This document shows positions 51,403-58,944 of a stretch of DNA of 64,000 nucleotides, in pieces (positions within the stretch are counted from its first letter, which is position 1; each line of letters starts with the position of its first letter). The position numbers and the translations under genes are program-made. The notes under the pieces were generated by a model. That model was not told the DNA's origin and made no database searches. It saw only the letters and a list, made by a program, of their open reading frames with translations. This DNA comes from DAOTXL01 sp034435455 (GTDB lineage Bacteria > Chloroflexota > Anaerolineae > JAAYZQ01), in contig DAOTXL010000025.1 in assembly GCA_034435455.1 (NCBI GenBank), positions 1-64,000 of the forward strand, in the 5' to 3' direction.

Positions 51403-51448
51403 CAGCAGCCCATTTTTACCCACCGGAGAATAGCCCGACACGGACCGC

Positions 51449-51488
51449 CACGGATATACGGAGGGCGGGATTGCTCCGTATATCCGTG
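51449..51488. terminator. 15-bp perfect hairpin after the dNK-MazG gene
   Basis: CACGGATATACGGAG (51449-51463) and CTCCGTATATCCGTG (51474-51488) with a 10-base loop. There is no T tract. The CACGGAT/ATCCGTG arms recall strings near 14440-14510, so it may be a dispersed hairpin acting as terminator. Confidence 0.5.
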
Positions 51489-51571
51489 TCAGAATCCGGG
51501 TCGTGCCTGCCCTTTCCCCTCCCCTGTTCCCTCCTCCAAAGTGGGGAAAGGCCGGGCAATGATCGGGGAGA

Positions 51572-51888
51572 TTCCCCACAACTCCATGTCATTCAACAGG
51601 AATACAGGATCTAGTAGTCGTCATAGGGGCTGTGGATTTGTGGAGAAATGGGGGACCTGTTTGGGGAGGCACCATCCCTGGTATCTGCTCCCCCCTTTGG
51701 CCCCCAGGGCTATGGTCGGCTGTTGGGGGAGGGTGTGGATGACTGGCTGCTTGTGTGGGGATGATTCAACCCGATGCGGGATAAAGGGGCGTGAGGGGCG
51801 ATCCCAAGGGGGTTTGTTTCCACAGGACAGCGGTAAGGTTATCCACAAAAAAACCGGTTTTTCCACATCTTTTACCAGGTTATCCACA
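51572..51888. other. Candidate replication origin (DnaA box cluster)
   Basis: Two perfect DnaA boxes TTATCCACA lie at 51839-51847 and 51880-51888. TTTTCCACA (51859-51867) and TGTGGATGA (51734-51742, minus) match at eight of nine positions. Weaker matches (two mismatches) are at 51572-51580, 51631-51639 and 51816-51824. An A/T-rich patch lies at 51845-51875. All genes for 14.5 kb to the left are on the minus strand and for 12.4 kb to the right on the plus strand. The stretch 51403-51937 has no believable gene. Being 24 kb from dnaA is unusual for bacteria in general. Confidence 0.7.
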
Positions 51889-51930
51889 GGTACTACCCGG
51901 ACCACCCGTTTTTTCGCTCTACAAGTTTTA

Positions 51931-51939
51931 TGGTATCAT
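51931..51939 (+). promoter_or_regulatory. Extended -10 promoter of the DUF2723 gene
   Basis: TGG-TATCAT (TATCAT at 51934-51939), no clear -35. A GTG at 51947 lies exactly seven bases downstream, the same spacing as at 47540, suggesting a leaderless mRNA; the in-frame ATG at 51938 overlaps the -10. Confidence 0.45.
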
Positions 51940-51946
51940 GGAATAC

Positions 51947-54541
51947 GTGGAGAACAAGTCGTTTGGGAACCGATTTCACAGGGTCGTAGACGGGGCCAGG
52001 GACCACTTTTGCTACCTCCTGCTTTTTGCCTCCTGTTTCTTTCTTTACCTGAATACCCTGGCCCCCTCTGTCGCTACCCTGTTCGACGATAGCCTGGAGT
52101 TCCCTCTGGTCGTCCACCGGCTGGCCATTGCCCATCCCACCGGCTATCCGCTCTACACGTTGTTGGGCAGGCTCTTTAGCCTGGGCCCGTGGTACAACGT
52201 GGCCTGGAGCGTGAACCTGCTGTCGGCGGTGGCCGGGGCGCTGACGGTAGCCCTGACCTGCCTGGTGGCCCGGCAGTTGACCCGGCGGTGGTGGGCGGCG
52301 TTGCCGGGTGCGGTCGCCCTGGCCGTTTCACCGGTGTTCTGGTCGCAATCGGTCATCGCTGAGGTCTATACCCTGAACGCGGCTCTGGTCGCCGGGGTGT
52401 TGGGGCTGGCGCTCCGCTGGGCGCAACAGCCGTTGCTGGCGGTCGTCCCATTTTCCCTCCTCCTGGTCATGCCCCGGAACCGGGGACCCCTTTTTTTGCC
52501 CGGAGAGGGGGGCTGGCTGAGGCTGCCGCCGGCCGTCCGCCGCCGGGCCTGGCGGGTATGGGCCCTGTACCGCCGTTTCTTCCGGCCGATGCCGGCCAGC
52601 CGCCGCCTGCGGCTCCATCCTCTGGCCTATGCCCTGGCGGCTGTCTATGGCCTGGGCCTGGCGCATCACCGCACGGTGTTGCTCCTGGCACCGGCGTTGT
52701 TCCTCTTTGCCCTGCTCGTTGAGCGGCGCGCTTTCAGCCGGGCGGCGCTCCTGGGGCCGGAGCATCCCGACCGCCCGCGCTGGCTCCACCTTGCCACCCG
52801 ACCTGTCTCGCTCCTTGTCTCTTGCTTCCTGCTTCCTCTCCTTCTCTACCTCTACCTGCCTCTTCGGGGCCACGTTGGTTCTCTCGATGGCTTGTACGCC
52901 AACACCTGGCGTGGCTTCTGGCAGTGGGTGACCGCCGGTGGCTACAGCGCCTTCCTCGGCGATAATCCCCTGGCCCGTGACCTGAACATCGCCTTTTATG
53001 GGGAGTTGTTCTGGCAGCAGTTTGGCCCGGTGGGGTTGGCCCTGGCCCTGGTTGGGTTGTTCGGCCTGTTGCGGCAGCCCAAAGCCCTGCTCCTGACCGG
53101 CCTGGCCTTTGCCGGCTATGGGGCCTTTGCCGTTATCTACCGCGTGCCCGACGTAGAGGTATTTTTTATCCCTGCGTTTCTTATCACCGCCCTCTGGATC
53201 GCGGTCGGCCTGGATTACGCCGCCGACCTCCTCCGCGTTCGGGGACCCAGCCTCGCTCTCCGCCGCCTTCTGGCTTTTTGCTCCCTTCTTCTGGTGGCCC
53301 TGGCCGTTTTTCAGCCGCTGGCCATTGCCCTGCGCCACTATCCCGATCTCGACCTCAGCCGGCGCTGGATCGTCCACGATTACGGTGAGCATCTGTTGCG
53401 GCAAGAGTTGCCCTATGGCCGCAGCGCCCTCATCGGCCTGGGGGGGGAGGTGACGCTGATACGTTACTTCCAGGAGACCACCGGCCGGCGTCCCGATGTG
53501 GAGACGATCTGGGCCGACGACGAGGCTGCTCGCCGGGAAGCTGTGGAAGCTGCCCTGGCCCAGGGCCGGGCCGTCTATCTCACTCGACCTCTGCCCGGCC
53601 TGGCCGGGGAACATACTCTGGATGCCGTCGTCGGATTGGTGGAGGTGGGGGGGAACCTGGAAGCCCTCATCCGGGTGGATGCGCCGTCCGATGAGGTGCC
53701 TGTCTCCCCACCGCCTGTTGCTCAGAATCCGGTCCGCGGCCTGCGGCTGTTGGGCTACGACCTGCACCAATGGCAGGGGCACTGGCAGGCGTGGGCGCAG
53801 CTGCGGCTGTGGTGGCGCGCGCCCAAGGGGCTGGGGGAGCCGCTCAAGGTGTCGGCGCGGCTGGTGGAGGCGGGGGGCCGGGTCATCGGCGCGGCCGATG
53901 CCGAACCGGTGGGGGGGGCGTACCCGACTACCGCCTGGCGGCCCGGCGAGATCGTGGCCGATGCCTACGAGATCCCCCTGCCGCCTGGCACACCGCCGGG
54001 CGATTATACCCCGCTGATCGTCCTGTACGATCCGGCCACGGGTGCGGAGGGGGGCCGCATCGAACTGCCGCCGGTTCACCTGGCGGGCAATCCGGCCCGC
54101 CCGCCTCGCCGGGCCCTGGAGGCCGGCGTGGCGGAAACGATCTATGCCCGGTTCGGCGATGTGGAACTGTTGGGCTTTACCCCGCCGGACCCCCGTGTCC
54201 TCTACCGCCCTGGCGACTCGCTGCCGGTAACGCTGTTGTGGCAGGCGCGAGGCCGGCCAGCCGGCGATCTGCGCCTGACCTTCTGGCTGGAGGGCAGGGG
54301 AGAACATCCCTTGCCTGCAGGCAGTAACGAGGTGCTGGGGGGGGCATTCCCGGCCCAACAGTGGCAGGATGGCCAGGCGGTGTGCCAATGGCCGGCCCTG
54401 GAACTGCCTTCCAACATACCGCCGGGTACCTACCGGCTCCTGATGCGCGTCACCCGCGACGGACGGCCGTTGCCCTGGGGCCGGGGGCTGATTCCCCTGG
54501 GCAGCGACCTGGACCTGGGGGCGGTCCAGGTGGGCCGCTAA
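51947..54541 (+). CDS. DUF2723 membrane protein (glycosyltransferase-like)
   Basis: This protein of about 864 residues begins near a DUF2723 core: FLYLNTLAPSVATLFDDSLEFP with its acidic pair, HPTGYPLYTLLGRLF, and SQSVIAEVYTLN. About 10-12 membrane helices follow to residue 480, as in PMT/ArnT-like lipid-linked sugar transferases. An insert (RRRAWRVWALYRRFF) between helices is unusual. The last 300 residues are beta-rich (PGTPPGDYTPLIVLYDPATG repeated twice in pattern), a soluble outside domain. It could also start at ATG 51938. The sugar or acceptor is unknown. Confidence 0.83.
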   Translation: MENKSFGNRFHRVVDGARDHFCYLLLFASCFFLYLNTLAPSVATLFDDSLEFPLVVHRLAIAHPTGYPLYTLLGRLFSLGPWYNVAWSVNLLSAVAGALTVALTCLVARQLTRRWWAALPGAVALAVSPVFWSQSVIAEVYTLNAALVAGVLGLALRWAQQPLLAVVPFSLLLVMPRNRGPLFLPGEGGWLRLPPAVRRRAWRVWALYRRFFRPMPASRRLRLHPLAYALAAVYGLGLAHHRTVLLLAPALFLFALLVERRAFSRAALLGPEHPDRPRWLHLATRPVSLLVSCFLLPLLLYLYLPLRGHVGSLDGLYANTWRGFWQWVTAGGYSAFLGDNPLARDLNIAFYGELFWQQFGPVGLALALVGLFGLLRQPKALLLTGLAFAGYGAFAVIYRVPDVEVFFIPAFLITALWIAVGLDYAADLLRVRGPSLALRRLLAFCSLLLVALAVFQPLAIALRHYPDLDLSRRWIVHDYGEHLLRQELPYGRSALIGLGGEVTLIRYFQETTGRRPDVETIWADDEAARREAVEAALAQGRAVYLTRPLPGLAGEHTLDAVVGLVEVGGNLEALIRVDAPSDEVPVSPPPVAQNPVRGLRLLGYDLHQWQGHWQAWAQLRLWWRAPKGLGEPLKVSARLVEAGGRVIGAADAEPVGGAYPTTAWRPGEIVADAYEIPLPPGTPPGDYTPLIVLYDPATGAEGGRIELPPVHLAGNPARPPRRALEAGVAETIYARFGDVELLGFTPPDPRVLYRPGDSLPVTLLWQARGRPAGDLRLTFWLEGRGEHPLPAGSNEVLGGAFPAQQWQDGQAVCQWPALELPSNIPPGTYRLLMRVTRDGRPLPWGRGLIPLGSDLDLGAVQVGR

Positions 54542-54544
54542 CGC

Positions 54545-54573
54545 TTGCCACGGGGCCGGTCCTGTGGTAAACT
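54545..54573 (+). promoter_or_regulatory. Promoter of the TGTKPEYGPDA repeat protein
   Basis: TTGCCA (54545-54550), 17 bp ending TGG, TAAACT (54568-54573). The leader then contains the dispersed repeat copy B and the ribosome site AAAGGAGGTGAG. Confidence 0.65.
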
Positions 54574-54590
54574 GGAATGCCGAAGGAGTC

Positions 54591-54682
54591 GTTCCCTGGC
54601 ATACCCCCAGGGACGAAAAGGATAGGGGCAACCCTCGCGGTTGCCCAGGGGATACCGTCCGCCGTTTATGTTCAAAGGAGGT
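54591..54682 (+). repeat. Dispersed 92-bp repeat, copy B
   Basis: It reads TTCCCTGGCA ... CCAGGGACGAAAAGG ... GCAACCCTCGCGGTTGCC ... TTTATGTTCAAAGG and matches copy A at 14509-14600 at about 85 percent. It lies wholly in the transcribed leader and its right end merges into the ribosome-binding site of the gene at 54689. Confidence 0.75.
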
Positions 54683-54688
54683 GAGAGC

Positions 54689-56257
54689 ATGGTCCGCAGG
54701 AGAAAGCATGGCAGGCTGGTGGGGCTGATTCTGGGTGGGATCGTGCTTCTTGGCGGCTCACTGCTCCTGATTCGGGGGGAACGACCGCCGGTTGTTCAGG
54801 CAGCCGGCTGTTGGAAGGCTGAAATCACCGAGCAATGGACCGATGTGGCTGTGGCTGGCAGTGTGTTGCGCGTGTCGGTGCAGGGCAAGGTCGGGTTGCC
54901 GGTTTGGGTTCGCTCAATCGGCGATTTCCAGACGGTGAACTGGACCGGCACCAAGCCGGAGTATGGCCTTTTTGTGGCCGAGTTCGCTCCCCTGAGCCGG
55001 GGGACCTACCTGATCGAGCCGGAGGGGCTGGGCACCGTCTTCCAGGTCTGGCTGGATGGGAAAAGCTATACCCGGGTGGATTTCAGGCCGCAACCCTGTG
55101 CTGCCACCTCTACACCCGCCCCGCGCCCGGCCACGGCTACGCCGCGCCGGGTGACGGCCACCGCCACCCACCGGGCGACGGCCACCGCCACTCCCCTGCC
55201 CCCACCCAGGCCGACTCAGCCGGTCACAGGCTGGCGAGGCCGCGTCGTCCAGCACCTCCACCGGCTGGAAGGCCGCTACTTTGCCACCATCGCCGTGCGG
55301 GTGATCGGCCGGCCGGCCGGGCAGGAGGTCGAAATCCGCTCCGATGGCTGGAGCGCGACGGGCACAACCGGCACCAAGCCGGAGATCGGCCCGGATGCGT
55401 GCGAATTCGGCGCCCTGAACGCCGGGACCTATCGTCTGACCCCCCGTGACCTGGGCATCCACCTGGATGTGACGGTGGAGTTGCAGGACTTTGTCCTGGT
55501 CGAGTTTTACTATGCCGGGCCAACTCCCAGCACCCGCTGGGTTGGCTCGGTGGTGCAGAACACCAGCGGCAGCCGGCCCACCGAGCATGTGAACTCGGCT
55601 ATCGCCGTCATCGTGGCCGGCAAGCCCTGGCACGAGGTCGAGATCCGGACCAATGGCTGGAGCGCCACCTGCCTCACCGGCACCAAGCCGGAATACGGCC
55701 CCGATGCCTGTGAATTCGGCGGGCTGCGGGCTGCCACCTACCTCCTCAGCCCCAAAGACCTGGGGGCCAGCGTCCAGGTAACGGTGGATGGCTGGGGGTG
55801 GGCCCTGGTCCGCTTTGACCAGGTAGCCGTGCCCGCGCCCAAACCGACCCAACCGTCGGCCTCGCCCACCGCTACGCCAACCCGACCGGCACAGCCAACC
55901 CGTGCCCCGGCGGCCGGCCCCACGGCCACCTCCCTGCCCAGTCCTACCCCGGTCAAAGCCCATTGGCGGGGGTGGGTGGTCAGCAACAGCAGTGGCCAGC
56001 GGGGGGGCACCGGCATCTGGTCGGTGATCGTGGTGCGGGTGCTAGGCCGTGCCGGCGTGCCGGTGACGATCAGCGGCGGCGGGGGGTGGAGCGCCACCTG
56101 CCTCACCGGCACCAAGCCGGAATACGGCCCCGATGCCTGTGAGTTCGGCGGCCTGTGGCCGGGCGTCTACCACCTGCAACCGGAGGGGGCCGATGCCGAG
56201 GTCGCCGTGGAGATGGATGGGCTGGGGACGGCATTTGTCGAGTTCGCGGCGCCTTAG
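54689..56257 (+). CDS. Secreted or anchored protein with four repeated beta modules
   Basis: This 522-residue protein has an N-terminal helix (LVGLILGGIVLLGGSLLLI). Four modules of about 95 residues follow, each containing a TGTKPEYGPDACEFG-like core (the first is shorter) and separated by Thr/Pro/Ala linkers. The last two cores are identical at DNA level over about 60 bases save one (near 55660 and 56088), showing recent duplication or conversion. AAAGGAGGTGAG precedes the ATG at 54689. The modules resemble no family I can name; surface exposure is likely. Two Cys per module could form disulfides. Confidence 0.82.
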   Translation: MVRRRKHGRLVGLILGGIVLLGGSLLLIRGERPPVVQAAGCWKAEITEQWTDVAVAGSVLRVSVQGKVGLPVWVRSIGDFQTVNWTGTKPEYGLFVAEFAPLSRGTYLIEPEGLGTVFQVWLDGKSYTRVDFRPQPCAATSTPAPRPATATPRRVTATATHRATATATPLPPPRPTQPVTGWRGRVVQHLHRLEGRYFATIAVRVIGRPAGQEVEIRSDGWSATGTTGTKPEIGPDACEFGALNAGTYRLTPRDLGIHLDVTVELQDFVLVEFYYAGPTPSTRWVGSVVQNTSGSRPTEHVNSAIAVIVAGKPWHEVEIRTNGWSATCLTGTKPEYGPDACEFGGLRAATYLLSPKDLGASVQVTVDGWGWALVRFDQVAVPAPKPTQPSASPTATPTRPAQPTRAPAAGPTATSLPSPTPVKAHWRGWVVSNSSGQRGGTGIWSVIVVRVLGRAGVPVTISGGGGWSATCLTGTKPEYGPDACEFGGLWPGVYHLQPEGADAEVAVEMDGLGTAFVEFAAP

Positions 56258-56451
56258 CCTCCGCCTGGCAACCAGAAGCGACGCCCGTGGATCACCACCT
56301 GCCGGCGCCACCGGCGGGGAAGGAGGTTGCTCAGGCGGGGCAGCCGTCCATTAGCTGCCCGCCCATTGTCGGTCCGCAGCGGAAAGCGGATCGCCTGGAC
56401 CTGGACCGGCCTCGCGGCCTGACGCAGGGCGTGCTGGGAAGCCTGTGCCAT
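56254..56451 (-). CDS. Candidate 65-residue basic small protein
   Basis: An ATG at 56451 preceded by GGAGGAGGTGCG opens 65 codons rich in Arg (PRRWRRQVVIHGRRFWLP at the end). A TGT-TATGAT box on the minus strand near 56564 could be its promoter. The stop overlaps the end of the repeat-protein gene in the opposite direction. No family recognised. The rest of the 56258-56735 gap shows no other gene. Confidence 0.35.
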   Translation of the reverse strand: MAQASQHALRQAARPVQVQAIRFPLRTDNGRAANGRLPRLSNLLPRRWRRQVVIHGRRFWLPGGG

Positions 56452-56666
56452 ATAATCGCACCTCCTCCGCCTACCTTCCTGCAGACCGGCAACCTGGTTG
56501 AACCCGTTCGTCCCTCTCGACATCTCGGTCGCTTCCTGTCTGAAGGAGGGTGGGCACTCCTGGATCATAACAGATCCGGCGGCCGGCTGCCTGACGCTTT
56601 TCCGGCGTCCAGGCAGCGCCTGGCCCTCTGGCAGGAGGGTCGGTCTGGGGGAGGGGACGACCCATT

Positions 56667-56695
56667 TTGACAAAGCCCCCGGCCGGTGCTACAAT
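56667..56695 (+). promoter_or_regulatory. Promoter of the CysQ-like gene
   Basis: TTGACA (56667-56672), 17 bp ending TGC, TACAAT (56690-56695). The start near 56702 is downstream of the first in-frame TTG and so excludes it as a start codon. Confidence 0.75.
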
Positions 56696-56735
56696 CGTGG
56701 CGTTCGGTTGGTCGAACCAGGATCGGAGGAGCAGA

Positions 56736-57563
56736 TTGACCACCTGCCTGTTGCAACGCGAACTCAACACCGCCCTGCACCTGGCCCGCCGGGCCGGCGA
56801 CGTGATCATGAGCTACTACCGGACCGCCCTGACCGTGGACCACAAAGCCCGGCACGAGCCGGTCACCGCCGCCGACCGTACCGCCGACGAACTCATCGCT
56901 GCCGGGTTGCACGGCGCTTTTCCGGCCGATGGCCTGCTTACAGAAGAGTCGAACGATGACCGGTCCCGTCTGGAAAAAGAGCGGGTGTGGATCGTGGACC
57001 CGCTGGATGGCACACGGGAGTTTCTCGGCCAGACGGGCGAGTTTTCGGTGCAGATTGCCCTGGCGGTGAAAGGCTATCCGGCCCTGGGCGTGGTTTATCA
57101 GCCGGCCAGGGAACAGATCTTGTACGCCGTGCAAGGTCAGGGGGCCCACCAGGTGCACAACGGCCGGACGAGGCGTCTGCGCGTCTCGGCCGTGGCCGAT
57201 CCGGCCCGGATGCGCCTGGTGGTCAGCCGCTCCCGTTACTCGGCTCTGATCGAGGCCGCCCGCCAGGCGTTGGGCATCCGGTCGGTCGAGCGGTTGGGCA
57301 GCATTGGCCTCAAGGTGAGCCTGGTGGCCCGGGGCGACTATGACCTTTACCTGGCGACGACCGTTGCCAAAGAGTGGGACCTGTGCGCGCCCCACGCCCT
57401 GTTGGTGGAAGCCGGTGGCGTGTTGACAGACCTGTGGGGGGAGCCGGTGCTCTACAACAAACCGGATGTGGTCGAGTGTCGGGGCCTGGTCGCCAGCAAC
57501 GGCCTGGCCCACGGCCAGATCCTCGATGCTCTGGCCCGGCTGCGCAACGCGGAGGGGAGATGA
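56736..57563 (+). CDS. Inositol monophosphatase-family phosphatase, CysQ-like
   Basis: This 275-residue protein has the family metal sites: LLTEESNDD near 64-72, IVDPLDGTREF near 85-95 and an Asp in TTVAKEWDLCAPHALL. LYAVQGQGAHQVHNG fits PAP phosphatase CysQ. It likely removes a phosphate from 3'-phosphoadenosine 5'-phosphate or inositol phosphate. I start at TTG 56736 (GGAGGAG upstream) because the promoter excludes longer forms. The stop overlaps the next start (ATGA). Confidence 0.9.
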   Translation: MTTCLLQRELNTALHLARRAGDVIMSYYRTALTVDHKARHEPVTAADRTADELIAAGLHGAFPADGLLTEESNDDRSRLEKERVWIVDPLDGTREFLGQTGEFSVQIALAVKGYPALGVVYQPAREQILYAVQGQGAHQVHNGRTRRLRVSAVADPARMRLVVSRSRYSALIEAARQALGIRSVERLGSIGLKVSLVARGDYDLYLATTVAKEWDLCAPHALLVEAGGVLTDLWGEPVLYNKPDVVECRGLVASNGLAHGQILDALARLRNAEGR

Positions 57564-58822
57564 CCGGCCTCTTGCCGGGCCTGGCCGGAGGTGGGCAGAG
57601 GAGGTTCCTTTTGTTGCTTTTGTTCTTGCCGCCGGCCCTGCTGGCCTGCGCCGGCCAGAGCAGCCGGCCGACCCCTCCTCCGACCGGGGACCCCTTCGAC
57701 AGCGCGGCCACTGCGGCCCCTGCCCTCACTACGCCTACCGTCCCTCAGGTCGATCTGGCGCTGACCGAAAAGGATGTGAGCATCGCCCCGCTGCCCCTGC
57801 GGGCCGGAGTCCCTTTTACCGTGACGGCGGTCATTCATAACCGCAGCCCATTCCCGGCGGTGAACGTGCCGTTGATGGTCTATATCTCAGCCGAACAGGA
57901 ACAGATCGGCTTTACCCCCTTTTTGCAGATACTCACCGTTACACTGCCGGCCACTCAATCTATGCCGGTAGCCGTGCCGGTGCACTGGAACCTGGCCGGG
58001 GGCGAGCACCGCTTTTGGCTGCAAGTCAACCGCCTGCCCAGGCTCTGGCAATCCCGTATCCCCACCTGGCCGGAGGCCGGCCTGGAGGACAATGTCGTGA
58101 GCCTGGACCTGGCGGTCGAGCCGTTTGATGCCTATGTCAGCAACCTGTGCCCGGGCCGCATGGATGTGGAAGTGGAGCCTGCCGACATCTTGCCCGAACC
58201 GGAGGCCCGGCGCGTGCTGGTCTGGGTGCACAACCTGGGGAACCGGGCGGTGTACAACCTCCCGGTGGTGGTCACCGGCCACAACCTGTCGGGCATCGCC
58301 TATACCCCGGCTATTCCACCTTGCGGTGGCACGGCCCAGGTGACCGTGCAGGTGGATCGCTCCTTCCAGCAGGGTGAATCGCTGACGGTCCAGGTCAACC
58401 CCGGCGAGTGGGCCACGGCACTGCCGGAGGACGATTTCGACAACAACGCCGTGACCGTTGTCGCGGGCCTGGCCCCTGGCACGGCCCTGCCGCCGGGCAG
58501 CGGCCTGGAGGACTATGACTTTAGCCTGACGGCGGCCGATATCGAAATGCCGGAGCCGTGGATCGCCCTCGTCACCGTTCGCAACCGGGGGACCCGCGAT
58601 GCGGCCATGGTCCCGGTCCTCATCGAAAATCAGGCCGGCCGCAAGCTCACCGATGCCATCCCCCTGGTCCGGGGCAACGGCCTGGGGGTGGCCGCCTTTC
58701 GCATCGGCTACCTCTGGACGCGGGGGGGCACGCTCACCTTCGCAGTCAATCCGGCCGGTGCCAAAGGGTCCTATCCGGAGTCCAACCGGGAGGACAATGT
58801 GGCGACACTCACCCTGCCGTGA
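57560..58822 (+). CDS. Lipoprotein with CARDB-like repeats
   Basis: This 420-residue protein has a lipoprotein signal with LLAC as lipobox (ALLACAGQSS), then a Thr/Pro stretch. About three beta modules of the CARDB type follow, each ending ...NVVSLDL, ...NAVTVVA or ...NVATLTL after a ledn/ffdn/sed acidic turn (LEDNVVSL, DFDNNAV, REDNVAT). It should be anchored to a membrane outside the cell and bind a polymer or protein. It is translationally coupled to the phosphatase. Confidence 0.85.
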   Translation: MTGLLPGLAGGGQRRFLLLLLFLPPALLACAGQSSRPTPPPTGDPFDSAATAAPALTTPTVPQVDLALTEKDVSIAPLPLRAGVPFTVTAVIHNRSPFPAVNVPLMVYISAEQEQIGFTPFLQILTVTLPATQSMPVAVPVHWNLAGGEHRFWLQVNRLPRLWQSRIPTWPEAGLEDNVVSLDLAVEPFDAYVSNLCPGRMDVEVEPADILPEPEARRVLVWVHNLGNRAVYNLPVVVTGHNLSGIAYTPAIPPCGGTAQVTVQVDRSFQQGESLTVQVNPGEWATALPEDDFDNNAVTVVAGLAPGTALPPGSGLEDYDFSLTAADIEMPEPWIALVTVRNRGTRDAAMVPVLIENQAGRKLTDAIPLVRGNGLGVAAFRIGYLWTRGGTLTFAVNPAGAKGSYPESNREDNVATLTLP

Positions 58823-58851
58823 GATGGAGCGCCGGGGCCGGTGGGCTGGAG

Positions 58852-58880
58852 TTGCGTTTTGTCGCGTTTTAGGGTAGAAT
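58852..58880 (+). promoter_or_regulatory. Promoter of the amidase-repeat protein
   Basis: TTGCGT (58852-58857), 17 bp, TAGAAT (58875-58880). The start near 58887 puts the 20-nt motif at 58902-58921 inside the leader. Confidence 0.65.
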
Positions 58881-58901
58881 TCGCGATAGCCGGACGGTTT
58901 G

Positions 58902-58921
58902 GTGGTTTTCGGACGGGCTCT
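58902..58921 (+). promoter_or_regulatory. 20-nt upstream motif, copy 3
   Basis: GTGGTTTTCGGACGGGCTCT, ending 23 nt before the ATG at 58945. It differs from copy 1 at about three positions. Confidence 0.45.
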
Positions 58922-58944
58922 TGCGCAGAAAGGAGGCGGATCCG

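Noticed and set aside
51541..52092. 183-residue plus-strand frame over the DnaA box cluster
   Set aside because: It overlaps the origin boxes and the DUF2723 start in another frame, with no ribosome site or domain.
56155..56670. 171-residue plus-strand frame between the repeat protein and the CysQ-like gene
   Set aside because: It overlaps the end of a real gene in another frame, runs through promoter sequence, and has no ribosome site.
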